Assembly: GCA_008921705.1 (NCBI GenBank)
Contig: VFFE01007022.1
Location: 123,738-187,737 of the forward strand
Direction: 5' to 3'
Source: Burhinus oedicnemus
Lineage: Eukaryota; Chordata; Aves; Charadriiformes; Burhinidae
Length of the DNA stretch: 64,000 bases
In this document: positions 38,889 to 50,974 of the stretch, piece after piece
Layout: the number at the start of each line of letters is the position of its first letter
Numbering within the stretch: the stretch's first letter is position 1
The notes under the pieces: model-generated
Seen by the model: the letters and a program-made list of their open reading frames with translations, nothing else
Databases searched by the model: none
What the model was told of the DNA's origin: nothing
Translations under genes and position numbers: made by a program

Positions 38889-39416
38889 CATTGCTGTACA
38901 GCTTCTGAACGGCAGCCAGATTCCATCTGTCAGGCCCCGAGCGGGCGCAGGACGGACACGCGGCTCTGCAGCTGCTGCTGGGGACACGCCATCGGTCTTG
39001 CCCAGCGCTGCGTAGTTAAGGTAGGAGGATGGAGATTTCTATATAGGCTCAGGCTACAAAACCTGAACCTAATGGTGGTCAGCACTGGAGGCTGCAGAGG
39101 AAAGCAGGAGAAATTTGAAACTGGCATTCCTAGAGCAATGGAAGCATCGGAAAACTTTCTTCCTCCTCGTGATGACTTGGTCAGGGAGCTGGAGGGACTG
39201 CGTTCCCGGCAGTTTAGCCAGCTAAATCACCATGTCCAATCTGACTTGCTCTTTGGGCTGAGGCTGACACACACGTGGGGAGTGCCTGTATCTCCCTCTG
39301 TCTTCAATTCCCACATGCTCTTTTTCTTTCTCTTCTGCACTACAGATGGTGAGAGGAGAGAAAGGGGTCAGAGGGAGGAAACTTTAACAAATCTACAAAA
39401 CACAAAGTATCTCTGA
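38889..39416 (+). other. 175-codon open frame across a CpG-dense patch
   Basis: After a TAG at 38886-38888 the plus-strand frame stays open to TGA at 39414-39416, with an internal ATG at 39072 (115 codons from there). About ten CpGs fall in the 85 bases 38936-39020, far denser than the surrounding DNA, and a CTATATA box lies at 39039-39045. The translated text has a charged stretch (PPRDDLVRELEGLRSRQF) but no domain I know. It could be a small CpG-island promoter with a first exon, a GC-rich fragment of an old retroviral LTR, or chance. Coding is not established. Confidence 0.25.
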
Positions 39417-41567
39417 AGATCAAAATATGCTTTCTGTTTTCAAAATAGTACAAGAAGCTGAAAAGTAGGCCTTTAAATCGTTTTTTCATGACAATTCTGT
39501 GATATGCCTAGGAATCTGACATTTAATTTTTAGAATCTCTTTTTTTTTTTTCCCCTTTCTTCACTGGAAGTTTCCTTTTGGGAAGATAATTTTAGATTTA
39601 TGTTTGTGCATAACAGTTTACCCTAGGATCAGCAGCAAAAAATGAAAATATAAATGTGATGTGGTATGCGTGGTATTACTTGGAAAAGAAACTAAATGAA
39701 ATGTGTACCCTTTAAATGGCATTAGCCTGCTAGGTAAACAGCACAAGCAACCTCTTAGTTATCTCGTAATTGCATTCAACTCTACACAGAGCCAATGGTG
39801 TTTAAATAGAAGGTGTGATGATGTTACATTTGAGTGAATAAATGTAGCATTTTACTTGCTAATCACATAATGTTAAAATTATTTTCTCTAAATCAGTTTC
39901 TGGAGATCCTGTCAGTGTTAGTCCCAAGATTTAACTAATCTTGAGCTATCCTAGTAACACACTGGGAATCTTGCTGCCTGTGCTAAGGTCCATGCTGGGG
40001 CTGCACAGGTGTGATATGCTTGATAGAAGGTAAATCCAGTGCTTCCAGGAATGGTCAGTGTTGAAACATGCAGTATGTTTGGGAATGCTATTTTTTGGCT
40101 CAGCCAAACGTACTGCTCAGTGTAAAAACCCTGGCTGCACTACTGTACATCCAGACTTTTTAAACACTGATCAAGTATTTACAGTTCATTTTAAGTATAC
40201 AGAAACTGCAGTCTCTCTGCACACTGAAAACAGCATTATCTGGATTTCATGAAGGTCTTGTGCTGTGTCTGTTCAAATTAATATTTCTAAGTGTATTTTT
40301 AAGGTCTTTTTAGACATAAATTTCCCATTTTGACTACTGATTTATTTGACATTTAGAATCTCACTTATTTAATCTATTTGTTTTCTTTCCATGTCAGAAA
40401 GAAAATTTGGAGAGATAGAAAGGGAAAAGGGAGATTTTGTGTGGGTGAAACTGAAAAAGAAAATTCTTACAAATAAAACACAAAATTTGCATTTTGAATC
40501 AACATCAAATGATTCAAAGTCTGTATTCAAAAACTTTTGTTTGGTCTCCTGTCTACTTAGCTCTTTTTATAAAACATTCTATGTGGGTTTTTTCCTTTTT
40601 AAAAAATGTGGAACAGTTTGTAAATGTCATAATGTCATTTCAAATTTAAAAAATTGAAAAGGATGTTTTAGGTGTGTTGAAATTAGATATTTCATTTGCA
40701 GCAATTTCAAATTTTCCTCCATGTTTCTTTTTCTAATTAAAATTGTTTATTGAATTAACCTCATTTTCATGAATATTTCAAATTTGGTTTTTATTCATTC
40801 ACTGTCAAAAAATGATTAAAATTACTTATCTATATTTATAAAAAACCACTGCTCTCTGTAGGAGTTGGAACTAGGTTTGGTGGGATGCTGTTAAAGTCAC
40901 GTTTACCTCAGAGCTTGCTATTTTTTGTAAGAGTTGAAAAGTCTGAAATATTTGGGATTACTCATTCTTGAAGACCTACATTTTATAAGACCTCTAATTT
41001 TAACTCTATTTATAGTTCCTCTGGTTATACAATCAAGTATCTTTGAAAGACTTCTGTCATAAAACCAAAAGTGAACTCGTTTGCACATTACACAAGTATA
41101 CTAAAAGCTATGCAGGATCGTTGTCATGCCTTTTAGTCATCAAATCCTTTGAAAACTTCATAAATTCTACCCTGATTAATTCTGACTTCAGTGATATACG
41201 GTGTGCCTATTTATACTACAATGAGGTTAAACTGGTGAAAAAAATAATCTATATAGTTTGTGGAGGCCCAGCACTGCAGTTTGTACAATTCTTGATGGGA
41301 TTCCTGAAAACCCTTGGTCTGCATTTTACCAGGCTTTAGGAATCTGGACTCAAAATTTTGTTACAAATCTTAGCAATTGGAATATACTTTCGGTATGCCA
41401 GAATCTGAGAGACACTCAGCTATGAATACTCACATTACCACATAGTTTTCTTTAGCTCAGGTTTGGAAAGGATATTGAGAATTTGCCCAGAGCTTACTAA
41501 CTACTTGAACAATAAGATTGTTATATCAGATGATGACATTCAGGTTATTTTTGGGAAGCAATAAGCA

Positions 41568-41650
41568 GATTATAGAGTGGCTAGAATAAAAGCTCGAACA
41601 CCTAGGTTTGATTTGGTGTTTGTCTCATAAAACAGAAATAATAAGTAGGT
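41568..41650 (+). mobile_element. Ancient MIR-like SINE relic, plus strand
   Basis: The stretch tatagagtggctagaataaaagctcgaacacctaggtttgattt matches the MIR head: an A-box-like segment at 41571-41586 and a B-box-like GGTTTGATTT at 41605-41614, with the usual ACACCTGGGTTC-type lead-in. Downstream, tctcataaaacagaaataataagtaggt resembles the MIR CTCATCTGTAAAATGGGRATAATA segment with most of the core deleted. Highly diverged. Confidence 0.42.
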
Positions 41651-42019
41651 TAATGTTTCCAAAGCAAAATAATTTGCATTAAAATGATAAATTCTGGTTT
41701 TTCTTAATTAGAAGCCTAAACAATGCTATACTATTAGAATACTACTTGTGGTGTTCAGCAAGCTGATATGACATTTGTCATTAAGTGGTGGCATTATTGT
41801 ATTTCTAATTAAAATTGCTAAAACGTTGGATGTCCTTGTTCGTGCTTCTTCAGTTGCTGTTAGCAAGTTAGAAAAACTGGACTGTAGTAAATCATCCGTT
41901 CTGGATGCTCTGTAGTGCTTGGTTTCAGAAAGCTCAGACATGCTAAACTGTAAGGTCCATCCTTAGTGCCCACTGGCATCCAAGATGACAGAGAAGCATT
42001 GCGATTATAAGAACACAGA

Positions 42020-42150
42020 CTAGAAGGCAGTCACTGCCCTAAAGATACACTGCCCTGTATTAGAAGCAGAGGAAGGGAAGCACAGTGAGTCAGTGATTGA
42101 TCCAAAGTCATGTAAGCAACTACTGGAAAAGTCAGGAGTTTCCTATTCAC
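42020..42150 (-). mobile_element. Ancient MIR/CORE-SINE-like relic, minus strand
   Basis: The segment aggcagtcactgccctaaagatacactgcc is followed by gcagaggaagggaagcacagtgagtcagtgattgatccaaagtcatgtaagcaa. It parallels the reverse complement of the MIR core (remembered pattern: gaaactgaggcacagagaggttaagtgacttgcccaaagtcacacagca), together with the agtccctgccccaaagagcttac lead seen in amniote MIR relatives. This is the clearest of the old SINE matches in the window. Confidence 0.5.
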
Positions 42151-43038
42151 CCTATTAACTAATTTCTTAAACCGAATAATCTTTGTTATTATTGCTGTTC
42201 AAAATCATTATATCTGAAACAGGATTACCAGACAAATGGAAAGGTTAGAGTGTTTAGCCTTCTCTTAAATGCTTTGTTAAGCTCTTTAACCATATTTGAC
42301 ATGTTTAATATTAAAATTGAGATATAATTAAAGAATGAATGTATGCAGTGGAATGCGATCAGACAGAACAGGTATCAGCAATTTTAGCAACGTATGAACT
42401 CTTGATTCTAAATTAAAATTGAACATTTTTTTCCATTTTGGGGTAGGAAGATAGTATAGAAATGTGATATATCACCTTTCAATGAGGAAGAAATGGTATT
42501 TTCATTACCTGGTTAGGAAATAATTTTTCTGCCTAAATCTATGCTGTGATATTTCAGTATCCAATGCCATTCCCTTTTCTCTGTCTACAAATGCAATGCC
42601 AGAACAAATGTATACTCTAAATTTTTTCTGCACTATATAGTTGTTGGTATCTGTGTAGTTCTCTCTTCTGCTAATATAACTAGCCATTTATTGCATTGCT
42701 AAGAGTAAAGAATTGAGAAAAAAGACTGATGAGGTGGACCCAAAGGATCTGTAAGTCTGTGACCTTAATTGCAAAGAATCAAGAGATAAGAAATAATCCA
42801 GGAACAGTATAATGGGAGAATTAGAGAAAAGAGTGAAATAGATTGAAGAGAGAAATAGATGTTCATGTAATTTCTGGACAGGAACTTTTCTAACTGCTTG
42901 CAGTGCTCAAGAACTGTAACTGTGGCAGGATATTTCAAAGATGTAGTACTAGTTTTATGCATAAATGAAAGGTTTTTTATCACATTTCATGTTTTAGGTT
43001 AAACTAATCTGCAGTTGATGAGCATCAGACATTGAAGA

Positions 43039-43085
43039 ATTGTTGGTTAGCTTTTCATAGCTTATTGTTGGTTAGATTTTCATAG
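43039..43085. repeat. 25-bp imperfect tandem duplication
   Basis: attgttggttagcttttcatagctt (43039-43063) is followed directly by attgttggttagattttcatag (43064-43085), with one substitution. Confidence 0.85.
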
Positions 43086-43859
43086 AAACAATATGTATTA
43101 GTCAACCTAATTTAAATATAATACCATTTCCAAATTTTAAAGGACATAATCATCTTTTAAATTTGCCTGAATATCCAGGAAATAGTGTTATACCAGCCTG
43201 TGCTTAATCTTTGAAATAATAGTATTGGTAGGAGTATAATTATTTATCTATGTAATTAATTAATTTGCAGTATTTATGACTTTCAACAGATGCACACTGC
43301 TCTTGACAGCATGTGTGCTCCACCAGCAAATCAGTCACTCCAACCTGAAGATACATTTTCAGCTACCTACAAATGGAGGAATTCAGGGGAAATAGTGAAC
43401 AGAATCTTGATGACACTTTCCTATGGGATTTGTTCAAATACAAGCGTATATAAATTTGATAATGCCCCTGAGTTTGCAGGTATTTGAGTCTTCTGAGGGA
43501 CAGACTCTGATTTCATTCCTTAAGAAAAAATAGTTATATTGAACTTAGTATAAAAAGTTCTCTGAAAGAAAGATTGTAATCACAATTGCTAAAATTTGTT
43601 CTCTTCATAAATACTAATGGAGCAAGTCTGATAAGACCTGAAACTTTGCTTAATTTTAGCATGTACAGTCTCAGTATAGTGAAAAATATCACTTTAAAAT
43701 TCTTGGGGATATTTATTCCCTTTTGCAGAAATCTGCATGGATATGTACCTTTTTTTTTTACCCCATATATTTTAAATTTGTGACTGCGACTTAACTGCAT
43801 TCATGGACCCATGATTTATTAATGAATTGCTACAGCCAGAAATGCTAAGTATCTCCCAA

Positions 43860-44270
43860 AATTTGTTTCCTGGAGATGCTGCAGAGAACGTAGTTCAGAA
43901 GAAGGTGTGTGAGGACTGTACAACCCCCAGGGTGACAGCCGAGCCGTCAGGACATGCAGGGACCACCCTGGGAGCACAGTCCCTCCCAGCACACCCTCCA
44001 AGCCAGGGCTTGCATGGGGCTGGCCATGCTATAGCCGGAGCAAGTGTCACCTCCCAGCTCCTTTGCAGCACCAGGTTCTCTGTGGGTTTCCAACCCACGG
44101 GACAAGGTAGTGCCAACTCACTGCCCCTGGCCCACAGGGCTGACGAACCAAACCGTGGCTGCACAGGGAGCGGTCCCTGTCCCCTGCCCTTCAGCTGGTG
44201 ACTTGACCTGTTCCCGCACAGTAACACCAGCTCGGGTTCAAAACTTCAAGGAACCTGGCAGCTTATGAGC
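43860..44270. other. GC-rich island in AT-rich surroundings
   Basis: About 400 bases are clearly richer in G+C than either flank and give open frames on both strands (124 codons plus at 43827-44201, 110 codons minus at 43895-44227), as expected of GC-rich DNA. No domain is recognised in any frame. It might be an exon-bearing patch, an old LTR or a regulatory island. The sequence alone does not decide. Confidence 0.35.
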
Positions 44271-47200
44271 TTCTGGGAGTTTCTTTGTGGAAGCCTTCCT
44301 ACCTCTTCCAGGAAAAACAGCAGAACAGTCATGTTAGGTCAAAATGAGGGCCTGCCTAACTAACCCAGTTCTGGTGTCTTATGTGCACGTAAGCCAAACA
44401 TAATGCCTCTCCCTTGTACTCCTACCTGGACATGCCAACTAACAGCTAGGGACCTTGCTACTGTTATTTACAAAACCACAATGTCAGACACATTTTTAGG
44501 GGTCAAAAAGCTTACTAGAGGTGACTTACACATGACTTGAACCCTGCAGTCTCATTTTTTTTTATGACTAACTCTCCTTTGCTTATGATTGGCTATATAA
44601 TGTCCCTTATTACACCTGAATGTAGTTGATAGGCTACAAGGAGTACACTTAAAAATTACTGCATTACTGCCACCAAAGCACCTCTCATTTGAGTGTCATG
44701 CGCTCCTCCTGAACACACAAAACTGAAATAAGTGATTCTCTGATATCCCTCTGTGTGTCTCAACAAGGAGCAATCCCATTTCTGTTTTACACTGACCTGT
44801 ATGAGTCGCAAGGCAAGCACATCCAAGGTCCTGGGCTCTATCCTCTAATTTAAATGATAGCCTAGCATTTTTTATTGTCCTAAGGTATTTTTCTGCTGTT
44901 CTCTTAGTCCTCAAGCCTGGCACCTTGTGGTTTTGAGCTTTTTCAGTAACAAATTGATTACAGTCTATTTGGCCTTCTCTGTTGCTTGGAGACAAATGTC
45001 TATAAAACACACCTGGAGGCGTTTTCTTCAGTTATGCCTCTTCACCTGTGTCCTTTCTTATTCCTGTTCAAGGATAGCCAGAAGCAGTCTGTATGACCAA
45101 AGAATTTAGGGTGTTGTTTGGTCATGGTTCCTCCTCTTGAGCACCCTTGGAGCTTGCTCTAGCTTTCCTCTGATCCCATGGGGAGACACAGTAAGGTGCT
45201 TGAGGTTTCCCCACGATGCTTTCCTAAGCTTGCACAATCATGCAGAATCAACCACAGGTGTTGCAGTGTTTCAGGTCCACCTTGCTCGTTAATTTCACTG
45301 TCTTTGAAAATCATTCCCTAGTCTCAAATGTGTTCAATATTTGGGGGCTTCAACCTGGGACATGCCTGGGGATGTTGTCAGAATGAGATGAAGCAGTAAT
45401 GTGAACTAGTATGCTGAGAAAGGTTTAGGATTATACCAGAGTTCAGAGAAGGAACTTCAGGCTGATGCTGTTTCACAAGGGGAGTTGCTGGCTTGCTTCA
45501 GCTGTCACATTGCTGGATTGTGTTGTGTTCTGGGGCAAATAGTCTCTTGGATTTTATATATGAAATGTGATTTGTTCCAAGGTAATTCTTTAAATGTACA
45601 TTTAAAAAAACAAAGAGCAAGGTCTGTCTCATATTTACATAATTTCTACAATTTTAAACATGACAGATGTATTTCAGTAATATAAATTAATGTTTTCTTG
45701 CTTATTTTTTCTAATGCAAAAGTCTCTTCAGATGCAATTGAAGCTTTCACTCAGAACAATGACTTTGTTCATTTGTATTTGTGCACAATGTTATCGTCAT
45801 TTTACATGTTACCTGTTCTCATAATAAGCAGCATTTGTCATCCTCCTGACCTCCCCTTCTTCCCAAGACTATGAATATGCAAAACTTAATCTTGTTACCT
45901 CAGATAACTGGAGCAATTGGATCTAGTGTGGCTATGTAGCTAACAAGGGATATACAAGAAAAAAAAGATAAGACAATCCAGTGTGCCTCTTTTCTTTATG
46001 GTAAGCCATAGCACAAAATGACATGAATGATCCAAGGAGTATCCACAGTAAAAGGGAATTATGCCCCACGAAATAACTTTGAAAATATCTTTGAACTTTA
46101 TTCCTAACATATATGGATATGAACATACATATTATGGAAACACAAACAAATATTAATGTTTCAAACTTATGGAAAAGATAAAGTATACAATCTGAAGCTC
46201 TTTGTGTTCTGGGAGAGTTCAAGACAGCTTCAAAACATGTCAAGACAATCCATTAAGTACTTTAAAAAAACCTATCTTTTTCTGATGTGCAGTGTGTATT
46301 TTCAGTGTCCATGAAGGAGCTTGAGATGAATTTTTAAAATAGCACAATAATAGAGAATTGCATTTCACTCTGCTATTTCATCATCATTTGTTGTTCCTAA
46401 AAGAGTAAAGAAAATAAGTTGGTGCTTATTTAATAGTGCTGACTACATGATTGATAGGGCACTTCTTTGGGAGTCTATGAAAGGGTTTGTGATCCCCATA
46501 GCTAAGAAGTTAAATCGGCCCCATTCTGAGTACATAGCCACAAGAACAGCTACTCTCTGCCTTCAAGAGGGAGGTCCATATGCCATAGCAAAGGGCAACA
46601 ATCAAAATAGCACAAATGTCTTTCATCGGTCCATTAGCTATGTCAGTGTTTCACAGCAGTGATGGACTGTTCCGATAAACTCTTTATGAAGCCTCTGCCT
46701 CCCTGGCGAGTTGAACTATTTCACCTGAAGCTGGAATCTTTATTTCCTTGCTCACAGCCAAAAGGCTGCTTCTAAGATGGGTAGTTTGCCAGCATGAATT
46801 GATATGCAGGGCTAAGCCCTAGGTTTTATTCTGCCTTATTTCTTGTATCTGTTTCTACTGAGTACTATTACAGTGCTAACCACAGCTTGACTCTTAAGTT
46901 TTCTCTACCGAGAATTTAGAGGATATAAAATTTGCAGTCAGGAGGAAAACAAAATCTTGTGCTTCATCTCACTCACAGTAATTGTCCTACGGGCAGCTCT
47001 CCTCTTGATCCTGCAACAAGTCAGACCCTTATATACGTTGCACAGCAGTGACCATATCATGCATTACAGTGAATGAAACCCATGGATCTCCAAAAGAATC
47101 TCCGAGTCACCGCACTACACATTACAACAAATTCTGTCTTCCAATATTATATGCAATTAGTCTGTACTTATAAACACTTCTGTGTGCAAAAAGCTACTTT

Positions 47201-47962
47201 GCTGATCTCTGCAGTATTTCTTACGTCTGAAACACAAAAACTGTTTACTGCACAAAGCTATGCTATACAAACGTAGGTTATACCGAGAAGACAGGGATAG
47301 CAGCCATCATCCTTTTCTCCAGGGTTTGTTATATTGTTTGTGGTCATTTAAGTTGCTAGGCAAGAAGACTACTCTGCAATATTGTTGTCATCAAGATGAT
47401 AGAAAGGACAGATGCCAAGCTGTGCATCATAATATATTCATAAAATCCTAGTGATGCCACTGCTTAGCTGTACACCGTCTTTTGCTCAGCTATCAGCTTC
47501 AAAATTTCCTTCTTCCAATAATATGTAAAAACATTAATTTGTTAGAATTCAAGTATTTTGCCATGTAGCAGGATTAAGGTCAAAGGATTGACAAGTGTGA
47601 GTGTGGGAATAATTTCTATTGATTGCAAGAACACTTCAGGTTCCCTCTTCTAATTAGCACTGCAGTTGTTCCACTGCCTTGAGAATCGTTACAGCAATAT
47701 TTACAGCTGCAGTTGAATAGAAAGTATTCGTAGTGGAGAAATACACACATGCCACAGCTGATCTTGCACTACTTTTATTATATGAATATAAGTACCACTC
47801 AAACATCTGCAAACTCTTATGAGAAAAATGTGCTCATGTGTCAAAAATCCCAGTCATCGGGAGGGTGCAGTCTGTTGCCACTGATATGCCAGCACATTGT
47901 CTCTGAAGTTGTCTCAAGATCTTTTTTAGAAAAAAATACAAGTCTTTTCTGTTATGCATGCT
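44271..47962. other. Unannotated DNA
   Basis: No gene, SINE or LINE is recognised. Open frames are at most about 105 codons and without motifs. Confidence 0.6.
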
Positions 47963-48075
47963 GGGGGGGGAAGGGAAGGGAAGGGAAGGGAAAGGAAAGG
48001 AAAGGAAAGGAAAGGAAAGGAAAGGAAAGGAAAGGAAAGGAAAGGAAAGGAAAGGAAAGGAAAGGAAAGGAAAGG
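47963..48075 (+). repeat. (GGGAA)n grading into (GGAAA)17 pentanucleotide array
   Basis: Eight G are followed by four AAGGG units (47971-47990), then exactly 17 perfect AAAGG units (47991-48075). The first part has enough GGG runs to form a G-quadruplex. The second part loses one G per unit and cannot. Open frames here (repeating GKERK on plus, LSFPF on minus) are artefacts of the repeat. Confidence 0.97.
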
Positions 48076-48456
48076 TCAATCAAAATTTTTTATCATGCAT
48101 CATAATCAATAATGTTACTTTGAAAATTATAACAGTAGCATAATTGGCATACATAGGCTGACTTTTCTTCTGAATCTTGGATAATTGAAAAAAGTTTTCA
48201 ATGTAGTCTTTGAAGGTGAAGTACTTTTTTTTTTTTTTAATTTAACTCTATCTTGACATTCCCTCTTCTGGTTGCACTAGGGGCTAATATTTTGCATGGT
48301 TACAGTTACTGTATATTCAGTTATGAACTCATTTGGACATTACAAGGCCAGAATTCAGCTTCATCATAAGGACTGCAAAGTTTGGACAAGATTTGTGTGT
48401 TGGGTGTAAATGGGCAGTAACTGTTCCGTTTAACAGAATTACTGAGTGTGAAACTG

Positions 48457-48472
48457 CCATATATATATATGG
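48457..48472. repeat. 16-bp perfect palindrome CC(AT)6GG
   Basis: ccatatatatatatgg is its own reverse complement. The core is an (AT)n run, so slippage explains it better than a protein site. Confidence 0.8.
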
Positions 48473-49159
48473 TAAGAACTATTCATTTGAATGGACTTTC
48501 TTTTGAAAGCCTTGTCAGCTGAATCCTATATGAGTTGTAATGGAGAATTATGCAGATTAATTTCAAAGAGGAGGTTAGAGAGCAAGAAACGGCCTGGATG
48601 GGCAGCCTCTGAGTCCTGACAAGGCTAAGACAAACCTAGATCAAATAGCTGTAAATATGCACACCCATGCTGCAAATACACGCATACACAATGTTTTCCA
48701 AAGAACCCACACTGGTAAACCACCTTGCTTTTTAGCATTTTCACCTGGTTGTATGTAGAATAAAAACTTTTTTTGCCACCCACCCCACTAAAATGTATTC
48801 TTACTGAAGCAGTACAGTCATGTAGACAAGGTGAACTGATTTTATTATATCAACTTTATATCTGAATGGCCTAGAAACAGTCTAATAGACTTGGTCTATG
48901 TACTCTTTGATCTCTGTAACACTATTGCTTTTCTCTTATTTGTTGCATTCAATTCTGTGTATCTTTCAGATCTCACAGGATGAGCTTTTTTTTTTGTCAC
49001 AGTTCCTTTTTTTATAACTAATAAGAGTAGGGATATTTTTTTCTGTCTTTAAATGAAGGTCCTTTCAGTGCCATCAAATAATCATTGGTGTAAGCAGAAC
49101 AGTAATGTGAATGAAAAATAAATTCCTCCAGTGCTGTAAACTGTGTGTTCCAGGAGGAA

Positions 49160-49330
49160 AATATTATTAAGGAAATAGGAACATATTAATTAATATTTTT
49201 ATTCAATTAGGTCTATAAATAATATCAATTAATTTTTATAAAAATTATAATAACATTAAATGTTCAATATATGAATAGTGCATATTATATATAAATTACA
49301 TAGCAATATAATTAACAATCAATTGAAACG
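49160..49330. other. Very AT-rich tract
   Basis: Some 170 bases are almost entirely A/T, with several ATTAATTAAT-like and TATATAAA-like words. It is compatible with a matrix-attachment or DNA-unwinding type region, but that is only compositional inference. Confidence 0.5.
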
Positions 49331-50974
49331 GCTATATTAGTTAACACTTAGTACATGGGTTAAGTGGTTAGTGTTACCTGTGCAGCATTTTTTTATACAA
49401 GATTGCATGTAAGGGTTCAGCTCTCTTGTTTCTTTATGATATTATTTTCTCTGAATTTATTACACTGAAGTGTACAAGTTAAGAAACAGCAGAAATGCCA
49501 AAATGAAGTCTGTCTGTTTAACCTTTATGTTGCCCAGTGTTTGTAGGATAGTGATACAGAATGGGATTTGGCAAAGCACAAGCACCGTTGTTATTCAGCT
49601 GAACAAGTCACTTAGATGCTCAGAAGAAGCCACTTGAACCTTCTCCTTAATCCCCCAGAAAAGGTACTTCTGTGTTGTGAATGGCAAGTGCAGAGTAGAC
49701 GAGATAACGTTAGAATATGTATTTTCATCCCCCTCAGTCATCATGTGACTTTGTCTTGCTTATTGCATACAATCTGAATGTTGTATCCACGATGAAATGA
49801 GTCCTTCTATCTTAGGTTTCTCTCTGATGCTTGTTACCATAGGATCAGAGTAGCCTACAAACACAGATGACTTGGTTGTCTCAGCTCCCTGACATGGTAT
49901 TTTGTAAACTTCATAAATATTTGCCCCACTATTTACAGAAGCAGCCTCTAAACTGAGTGCTTCATTACCTGTGTAATTCACTGCAGATGCTCAAAATCTG
50001 TCCCATAGCTACCAGTCACTCACGACAACTGCGGGCTTCAGCTGTACAGACTTGTCAGCATCCACGAAATCAGACTCTGGCTGTCTCGGGCTGGAGACCC
50101 AGAAAACAGGGAACATACCATTAGCAGTCCAGTGTGGTTGTTTTCTTAGTATAAAATGAAAATCCACAAAGCTGCAGTCTGGAATCAACTTGCACCACAG
50201 TCTGCACTAATCCTCACTTTACTAAGTTTATAGCTATCTGTTTAAATTCTTACTGTTAACCTCATCCTTTGAAATAATGCACGTGGTTCTTTCTTTTATA
50301 TATACATGAGCTTCACAGTGAAAATAGTAGTGCAATCCCTTCCAAGGGACAGGGTGTGCCGGTCAAGTTGAATTCTTTACATACGTGCCGCAGTAAATGT
50401 CAGTATGTCAGTCTTCTCATGTGTAACACCAAGAAGACCCAGAAAACTCCAGAGAGCTGCTGTGATTAACATCTATTTAGTTATTACGTGAACAGAAGTC
50501 AACAAACATATTTTAATAAAGATCTTTTTCTGCAGTAAACCAATGTGAAGGGTCAGATCATTTGCATTTTCTGTTAGAGAAATCATTAGATTGCATCAAG
50601 GCTGCGGTACATACCACTTCCACAGAAAATGCACTTCATTATAAAAGATTATAAGTGTTTGATTATAAATGAAACTTTTATCATGGGACAGGTCTGACAG
50701 GTAAAGAACTTTGTTTCGCATGCTTTTTCCTTTGAAGATTCATTAAATGATCCTTTTAAATTTTCACCTTTGATAATGGTAGTATTTTAGGGTTGTATCA
50801 TGGTTTTCGTTTTCTTTTTAGTTGAGTAGATTTTTTTATATTAATACCCTGTCTACTCTCGTCATTTGGGTTTTTTTTTTCTGTTAGCCTGAAAACTTCT
50901 AGAATCTGTGTTTCTGACAACAGTCAATGATCAGTTATCTGGATTGCAGATTATTTATGTGACACAAATAATCC

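Larger units (their letters stand above)
39417..43859. other. Unannotated AT-rich DNA with MIR-like relics
   Basis: Poly-T at about 39540-39552 and long AT-rich stretches (40400-40860). Around 39650-39900 and at other spots the sequence has the even, repeat-free look of conserved non-coding DNA, but this cannot be shown without alignment. MIR-like relics lie at 41568-41650 and 42020-42150. A 65-codon open frame at 43290-43487 has no known motif. Confidence 0.5.
48076..50974. other. Unannotated AT-rich DNA
   Basis: Contains poly-T at about 48225-48238 and 48988-48997, a 16-bp palindrome at 48457-48472 and the very AT-rich tract at 49160-49330. No gene is recognised. Confidence 0.6.

Noticed and set aside
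43290..43487. 65-codon plus-strand frame with protein-like text
   Set aside because: No good donor (GTATTT) and no recognised motif; not better than chance.
47749..48143. Open frames rich in GKERK or LSFPF
   Set aside because: Translation of the GGAAA pentanucleotide array, not a protein.
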